DNA from: Aralia elata
Taxonomy: Eukaryota > Streptophyta > Magnoliopsida > Apiales > Araliaceae
NCBI GenBank assembly: GCA_034770075.1
Contig: CM068384.1
Span: 41,637,182-41,701,181 of the forward strand
Direction of reading: 5' to 3'
Length of the DNA stretch: 64,000 nucleotides
In this document: positions 58,364 to 64,000 of the stretch, piece by piece
How the letters are laid out: every line of letters begins with the position of its first letter
Position numbering within the stretch: the stretch's first letter is position 1
Notes under the pieces: generated by a model
Told to the model about the DNA's origin: nothing
The model's database searches: none
The model's input: only the letters and a program-made list of their open reading frames with translations
Program-made: the position numbers and the translations under genes

Positions 58364-58368
58364 TTAGG
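58364..58368 (+). repeat. Right TSD of element X (TTAGG)
   Basis: Pairs with TCAGG at 40739-40743. Confidence 0.82.
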
Positions 58369-59065
58369 TATCATTCCCATCAATAATGTTAATGCCTTCG
58401 TACTGTTTGATTCTGGTGCTACCTGTTCTTTTATATCTGAGGAATTTGCTCAACGGTTAGGATTAACCCCCGAAAGACTAGATCGTCCTTTGAACATAGA
58501 AGTCGCAAATAAGGAAGTCATTCCCGTAACTCATGTTCATAAAAATTATAATATGGTTATAAGGGGTCACGAGTTTTTGGTGGATTTAATTCCGATTCGA
58601 TTAGGAGAATTTGATGTAATATTAGGAATGGATTGGTTGTACAACCATGGGACAGTGATTGATTGCCAAAAGAAATGCATAAACATCCAGACTCCTAGTA
58701 AGTCAAAAATTGTGTTTTATGGTAGCAAATTGCCGAGACAGTCATGTTGTCTGACGATGATGCAGGCCAAAAAGTTGTTAAGAAAAGGGTGTGTGGGTTA
58801 TTTAGCCCATATAGTTGACACCAAGAGAACGGGAACGGAAATAGAACAAATACCAATAGTAAGGGAATTCGCGGATGTATTTCCAGATGAGTTGCCAGGG
58901 TTACCACCGGATCGGGAGATCAAATTCGTGATAGACTTAGTACCAGGTACAACCCCAATTTTGAAAGCCCCGTACCGAATGGCTCCAGTGGAAATGAAAG
59001 AACTAATGATTCAATTACAAGAATTGTTAGACAAAAAATACATTCAACCGAACTATAAGAACTAA
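58369..59065 (+). pseudogene. Z protease and RT start
   Basis: Continues the Z gag frame from 40743: IIPINNVNAFVLFDSGATCSF, with the protease D-S-G near 58411-58420, then GEFDVILGMDWL, the RT linker LPGLPPDREIKF and the RT start QELLDKKYIQP, ending at TAA 59063-59065. The frame is open throughout. RT stops before VSPWGAP and has no catalytic motif; the next recognisable residues belong to RNase H. Confidence 0.92.
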
Positions 59066-59079
59066 GGAGAAGATCAAGT

Positions 59080-59658
59080 GAAGCACCAGTGTTATCTTTG
59101 CCTGACGATACGGGTGGTTTCGTGGTTTACAGTGATGCGTCACACAAAGGGCTTGGTTGTGTTTTGATGCAACACGACAAGGTCATAGCATACGCATCAC
59201 GACAGTTGAAGGATTACGAGAAAGGGTATCCTACACATGACTTGGAGCTGGCAGCAGTTGTATTTGCTTTAAAAATTTGGAGACATTATTTGTATGGCGA
59301 GAAATGTGAGATATACATAGACCATAAAAGTCTGAAGTATATCTTCACACAGAAAGAACTGAATATGAGGCAGAGAAGGTGGTTAGAGCTAATCAAAGAT
59401 TACGATTGTGAGATTCTGTATCATCCCGAAAAAACTAACGTAGTCGTCGATGCCTTAAGCAGGAAAGGGCGAGAAAAGTTAAAAATGTTAACAGCTCAAG
59501 AGGAGCTCATCAAAGAAATGGAGAGAATGGAAATTGAACTGAAATATTCGAGGGAGTCAGAAGAAAAGTTATTTAACATAGAGACTCGTCCAGTTTTATT
59601 GGACAGAGTAAAGGAAGCCCAGGATCAAGATGAAGAATGCAACAAGGTAAAGAAATAA
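59080..59658 (+). pseudogene. Z RNase H and tether
   Basis: Open from APVLSLPDDTGGF through YSDASHKGLG, HDLELAAVVFAL and YIDHKSLKYIF (T to I next to the Asp) to DALSRKG. About 0.75 kb of RT present in Y1 and X is missing upstream, replaced by a ~30-bp junction (59050-59080). A one-base deletion near 59655 shifts the tether into the next frame. Confidence 0.9.
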
Positions 59659-60511
59659 TAGAGGAAGGAGAGGTTACTAAGTTCAAAATAGATAAGGAAT
59701 GGCTATTGAGATTCGAAGGAAGAGTGTGGGTACCAGCAATACTTGGTCTAAAAGAAGAAATCTTGCAAGAAGCATATAGTTCAAATTTCTTAATTCATCC
59801 GGGCAGCACGAAGATGTATCAAGACTTCGAAAACACTTTTGGTGGCCCAATTTGAAAAGAGAAGTGGCAGAATACGTCAGTAGATGCCTTACTTGTCAAA
59901 GAGTGAAAGCGGAGCATCAGAGGCCCAATGGATTGCTACAACCGCTAGAAATTCCAGAGTGGAAATGGGAGCACATAACTATGGATTTCGTTGTGGGACT
60001 TCCAATTACCCAAAAAGGTTACGACGCGATATGGGTCATTATGGATCGCTTGACAAAATCGGTGCACTTCTTACCAATAAAGATCAGATTCAGTTTGGAT
60101 CAATTAGCTAAACTGTATGTTAAGGAGATTGTGTCAAGACATGGCGTTCCAATATCAATCGTGTCCGATCGAGATCTGCGATTTACATCAAATTTTTGGA
60201 AAAGTTTACAATAGCGTATGGGAACATAGTTGAGGTTGAGTACGACGTATCACCCACAAACTGACGGTCAAAGTGAAAGAACAATTCAGACATTAGAAGA
60301 TATGCTAAGGGCATGCGTCATGGATTTCAAGGGCAATTGGGATGACCATCTACCTTTGGTCGAGTTCGTGTATAATAATAGTTACCACGCGAGTATAGGA
60401 ATGCCGCCTTATGAGGCATTATACGGAAGGAAATGTAGAACCCCACTATGTTGCGATGAGGTAGGAGAACGTAAAATGTTAGGACTAGAAATGGTTCAGC
60501 AGACCGCATAA
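59637..60511 (+). pseudogene. Z integrase, zinc-binding and catalytic core
   Basis: The zinc-binding part spans two frames (59637-59855, then 59852 on): HPGSTKMYQDF and CVSRCLTCQ-like CLTCQRVK. The core has D in MDFVVGLP (~59985), D in VSDRDLRFT (~60166) and E in DGQSERTIQ (~60270). Stops: TAG 60212-60214, TAG 60227-60229 and TAA 60509-60511; X and Y1 have sense codons at the first two (GAA-like and CAG). Confidence 0.9.
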
Positions 60512-61021
60512 ATTGTCCGGGAAATACGAGCAAGATTGGTCGCAACTCAAGATAGGCAGAAGAAGTATGCAGACTTGCACCGCCAAAAGAGAGATTTCGA
60601 TATAGGGTCATTTGTGTTTCTAAAAGTATCTCCCTGGAAGGGAAAAATTAGATTCGGAAAGAAGGGCAAGTTAAGTCCAAGATTCATAGGACCTTTTGAA
60701 GTGCTGAAGCGAATAGGTGAGGTAGCTTATGAAGTAGCATTACCTCCAGAATTAGGACACATTCATAATGTGTTCCACGTATCAGTGTTACGACCTTATA
60801 AGCATGACCACAAACATGTAATTCAATATGAACCTATTCAGATAGAGAAAGATTTAACCTACGAAGAAGTTCCTGTTCAAATAGTTGACAGGAAAGAACA
60901 AGTTTTAAGAAATAAAATAATATCTTCTGTAAAAATGATATTGAGGAACCACAGTGCTGATGAAGCTACGTGGGAATTCGAGGAAATGATGAAGAAAAGT
61001 TACCCACATCTTTTTGAGTAG
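60512..61021 (+). pseudogene. Z integrase C-terminus with chromodomain
   Basis: Open from 60536. RDFDIGSFVFLKVSPWKGK, SPRFIGPFEVLKRIGEVAYE and HNVFHVSVLRPY are followed by a chromodomain (VQIVDRKEQVLRNK, SSVKMIL, DEATWEFEE) ending at 61021. A well-preserved Tekay-type Pol C-terminus. Confidence 0.91.
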
Positions 61022-61056
61022 CCTTGTACTTGTGATTCCGAGGACGGAATCCTTAT

Positions 61057-61069
61057 AAGGGAGGGAGAA
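61057..61069 (+). other. Z polypurine tract
   Basis: AAGGGAGGGAGAA directly before TGTAATGACA. Confidence 0.88.
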
Positions 61070-62185
61070 TGTAATGACACAGAAAATTCCAGATAATATT
61101 TAATTATTATAATGACAAATTTTGTGTATAATTTTTTTTACTTAATTGTTGTGGTATTAGAATTATTTAATACTTAATAATTTATTAAGTATTTCATAAT
61201 TATGTACGGTAAAGGAAGGGATGATGATATACATTATTATAATGATATTTAAATATCAAGAATGAAAAGGAAAGCCAACATGGCTTAATTGAGAAAGATT
61301 CTTGACATGAAGCTATCTATGTGTTCAAGGAATTAATTATAATAAAATATAGTTAAAAGTGTTATTCAATAACAAATAAAGAAATAGGGTACTGTCATGA
61401 ATTATTTAAATTACATGGAACCATTATCTTTAATAATGAGTGTGTTAATTACTTTTGTTAGCCTAATCAAAGGTGGTAAATATAATTCGTGAATATTTTT
61501 ATTTATTGAAAATCCACAATTATTTATTTGGGTCATACTAAGTCACTAGCCTTTCTATTATATTTTCATAAGTCATTGTTTGCTTATGTGAGAGTCGATA
61601 TTAAGTTAAGTGTATGGGCCATAATAAATCTTCCTTGTATGCTTGTTACATTAGTTGGTGTTAGAGGATTTTCTTGTCATGATACAAGGGTATAATTGGC
61701 CCAAGAATATCTACACTTTTACTAGCCCAATCCAGCAAACCAAATAATATGCAAAAAGAGATTGTTTGAGCCCAAAAGAATAAAACCATTCTAGCACATT
61801 TTTTTTCCTTATCTAATTCGGCAGCCACATTGGGGGTTAGAAAGGAACTAAGTTGGGTTTCAATTAACAAGATAGTTGACTCCTAGAGTGCATAAGTTAG
61901 TTGCTAGGGGCCAAGTAGAAGTGTGCAAGGTAGCGTAATAGGAGCCATCTGACTGTTGTGTCAAGGGGAGATGAATAGAAGCCATAACTTAGCCATATAG
62001 AGCAATGATGGAATGCAGTTTAGGGCCAAGTTGAATGATGAGAGAGAGAGATTAAAATCAGCCATATATGGCAGCACATGGCACCCCAGTCCAGTTGGCT
62101 TCATACAATCTCTGAGTTTTAAAATCAGTAGCATATAGAGAGAGATTGAGAGCTCGGCTGAAGGGGGGAGAACTACGCAACAAAC
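61070..62185 (+). repeat. Z 3' LTR, first 1.1 kb only
   Basis: Closely matches 32875-33993. It is broken after CAACAAAC at 62185, where a copia LTR begins. The splice-donor-like site and the rest of this LTR would lie beyond that insertion. Confidence 0.92.
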
Positions 62186-62974
62186 TGAAAGTAGTATGCA
62201 CACAAGCCAATCATATTTGATATGATGTAGCATATACTTTTGAATCTTATTCATTTATTAATAAAAAAATTAATTTTCTTAAAAGGCATTTTATATTATC
62301 TACATGGTGCTGTTATATTAAATGTGATAAACCCATAGTTTTGAGCAATGCTTTTAGAATCATGATGGTGATCATGCTAATGAGATCTAAATTCTAGATA
62401 ACTCACAAACTAAAATCGTTCCTAATCGTTGGATTACTAAATAGGAGATTAGTAAATCCGGATAGATTAGTACATATGTTGCTTGCTCTTAAGAAGAGGA
62501 TGATTGATCTCATAATCATTTGTGTGGAGACACTAAAGCAAGTATGTAGGTGTTTATTGGAGAATAAGTTCACTGAATGTGGCTCGCCAAGGAATACCTA
62601 ATGGAGTTTTACTCGTTTGTCAATAGGAATTCCTATAGTGATAGTAGTACAAATGATCCTTGGACTTGAGATCATCATAGTATCTTGTGTATGATGAGTT
62701 ATACTTTGACATGTCCTTTAAGACCTTTAGGGTATATCAAAGGGTATGATTGGTTATAATAAGTTGTACATGGAGATAGGTGAATGATCAACAAAGAATC
62801 TACCACGTCTAGTAAAAGATGTGAATGTCCTATGTGATTGGATAAATGACAACTCAGTAGTCCTTGGCCAAGGTAGAATGGAATTAAAAAGGAGTTTCTA
62901 ATTTGCATTATTTAGAGTTGTGCATTTGGGAATCGAAATGCATATAATTAAATAAAATAAGACTTGATAGTAAA
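62186..62974 (+). repeat. Copia LTR fragment, related to the 14406-23412 element
   Basis: Begins TGAAAGTAGTATGC, the reverse complement of the end of 23412, and follows that LTR for ~790 bp with clear divergence. It stops at 62974 where another LTR begins. It lies in + orientation. CAAAC (62181-62185) may be its TSD. Confidence 0.88.
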
Positions 62975-63332
62975 TGTAATATCCTGAATATTTATGAGGC
63001 TTATAAATACGATCGTATGGTTAGAGGTTAATTTAGTGACCTAAGACTAGGTATCAAGAAGTTTAAAACGTAAGCCCTAATGAGATTAGAATTTTGTGCT
63101 TAATAAAGATCGAAATGATATTTCGAAGCAGGTGTTTTGTGATTATATAGTGTAAACAATGAATTAGGTCAAATAAAAATTTTTGGTCAAGCTGCTTAGT
63201 CGTGTGCTTACATTGACAAAATGATTTGTCGTGTTTTCCACGATTTCACCAAGAAGTATCCCGGCAAATTATTTTTAGTAAGCTGCTTTGTCGTGCTTAA
63301 ACTGATATAGTGCTTTGTCGTGCTTATGGTAA

Positions 63333-63546
63333 CAAGCTGCATTGTCGAGCTTGTAAGATATTTTCATTGAGGAGCTTAGAAGATAGGTTCAATTGCAAGC
63401 TGCATTGTCGAGCTTGGAAGATATTTTCATTGAGGAGCTTAGATTGCAAGCTGCATTGTCGAGCTTAGAAGATATTTTCATTGAGGAGCTTAGATTGCAA
63501 GCTGCATTGTCGAGCTTGGAAGATATTTTCATTGAGGAGCTTAGAA
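63333..63546 (+). repeat. 51-bp tandem repeat with AAGCTGCATTGTCGAGCTT core
   Basis: Units start at about 63333 (62 bp to the next), 63395, 63446 and 63497, the last three exactly 51 bp apart. Related, more diverged copies precede it at 63183-63320. Confidence 0.92.
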
Positions 63547-63648
63547 GAATATTCTAAGAATTTGCTAGGTACTAAAGTGTAATTAACCTAGGTACCAAAG
63601 TGTAATAAGCCGAGCCCCTAACGTGCAATTAGTGAAACTTGGTTTTCC

Positions 63649-63816
63649 TATAAATAGCAAGCTAAGTTCATTAATTCCTTACTATTTTTCAAGAGCAGTT
63701 CAAAAGGAAAAACACTCTATATTTATATTTTGAGAGATATTGTGAGATAAAAATTACTTTCTAAATATCGAAGCGCTGCGCGATTGGAAGTAAAGCTAGC
63801 AACTACAAGAGGTATT
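63649..63816 (+). promoter_or_regulatory. TATA box, leader and splice-donor-like site
   Basis: TATAAATAG at 63649-63657, then ACAAGAG|GTATTAC with the exon end at 63811, about 160 nt downstream. Same layout as the W and solo LTRs. Confidence 0.6.
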
Positions 63817-63874
63817 ACTCTAGTGGTTATTATTTTCATTCTTCTTTATATATTTAGTAAAAATATACTTTTAT

Positions 63875-64000
63875 AAGCAGTTATAATGCCTAAATTATTT
63901 TAAGTATATAGTACAAAAGTCCTATTTACAAGCAGTTATAATGCCCGCATTATTTTAAGTATATAATACAAAAGTCCTATTTACAAGCAGTTATAATGCC
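63875..64000 (+). repeat. 55-bp tandem repeat at the window edge
   Basis: AAGCAGTTATAATGCC at 63875, 63930 and 63985, exactly 55 bp apart and near-identical between. The array continues beyond the window. Confidence 0.92.

Larger units (their letters stand above)
32875..62185 (+). mobile_element. Z: Tekay-like element with 5.5-kb LTR, split by element X
   Basis: 5' LTR 32875-38372, PBS, ORF1, gag to 40743, then X (40744-58363), then Z pol 58369-61021, PPT and a truncated 3' LTR from 61070. Joining the frames across the X insertion restores continuous gag-protease reading, which proves these two parts are one element. Without X it would be ~11.7 kb up to the truncation. The RT core is deleted, so Z needs enzymes from another copy. 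Confidence 0.92.
62975..64000 (+). repeat. Start of another Tekay-type LTR, runs off the window
   Basis: Begins TGTAATATCCTG, like the Y, W, X and Z LTRs. It shares the AGCTGC...TTGTCGTGCTT phrase with the Y LTR. It contains the 51-bp repeats, a TATA box, a donor-like site and the 55-bp repeats. No coding sequence is visible before the window ends. Confidence 0.82.

Noticed and set aside
63333..63546. CRISPR-like array
   Set aside because: Units are head-to-tail without unique spacers, in a plant LTR.

Overview
This window is plant nuclear DNA, probably from a eudicot with a large, repeat-rich genome. It appears to hold no host gene. Nearly all of it is nested LTR retrotransposons. The evidence is chromovirus-type Ty3/gypsy pol with a C-terminal chromodomain (Tekay/Del-like), primer-binding sites matching plant initiator tRNA-Met, plant TATA boxes (TATAAATAG), telo-box motifs (AAACCCTAA) and 5-bp target-site duplications (TSDs). 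The lineage name comes from protein motifs, not from a database search.

Left part (1-31097). Y1 is a Tekay-like element on the + strand. Its 5' LTR starts before the window. It continues with PBS, an extra ORF upstream of gag, broken gag and pol, and a 3' LTR (8689-10387) that lacks about 2.3 kb present in the 5' LTR. Y1 sits inside an older + element, W, of which decayed pol (10388-12667) and one LTR (12668 to about 24138) remain. A 9.0-kb Ty1/copia element on the - strand (14406-23412, TSD AAACA) interrupts that LTR. A second W LTR lies in opposite orientation (about 24332-31097), so the two W LTRs form a large inverted repeat. The second arm carries a 4.3-kb solo LTR (25750-30034, TSD TTAAC). 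Each arm preserves the empty site of the insertion in the other.

Middle (31098-32874): unclassified AT-rich DNA with a GC-rich repeated motif, then 224 bp of a further Tekay-type LTR.

Right part (32875-64000). Z is a + element with a 5.5-kb 5' LTR, PBS, an upstream ORF with one stop, an open gag, and a pol that has lost the reverse-transcriptase core. Its gag-pol frame is split by X, a 17.6-kb - strand unit (40744-58363, TSD TCAGG/TTAGG). X has a 3.6-kb LTR and the best-preserved pol in the window. X's own 5' LTR and gag are interrupted by a + fragment of a Y-family element (Y2, 48564-56072), and a 2.83-kb direct tandem duplication spans the X/Y2 junction. Z's 3' LTR is cut at 62185 by a copia LTR fragment, which is cut in turn at 62975 by another Tekay-like LTR running off the window.

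Most interesting observations: (i) two diverged elements carry an acidic, probably coiled-coil ORF between PBS and gag; (ii) the Tekay-type LTRs have a 5'-splice-site-like sequence (typically 130-220 nt after a TATA box where one is visible), and both the extra ORF and gag begin just after an AG resembling a 3' splice site, suggesting that the long LTR works as an intron; (iii) the copia element has nearly identical LTRs but a long-dead coding region and carries perfect 14-nt palindromes just past its PBS, suggesting a non-autonomous element moved in trans.
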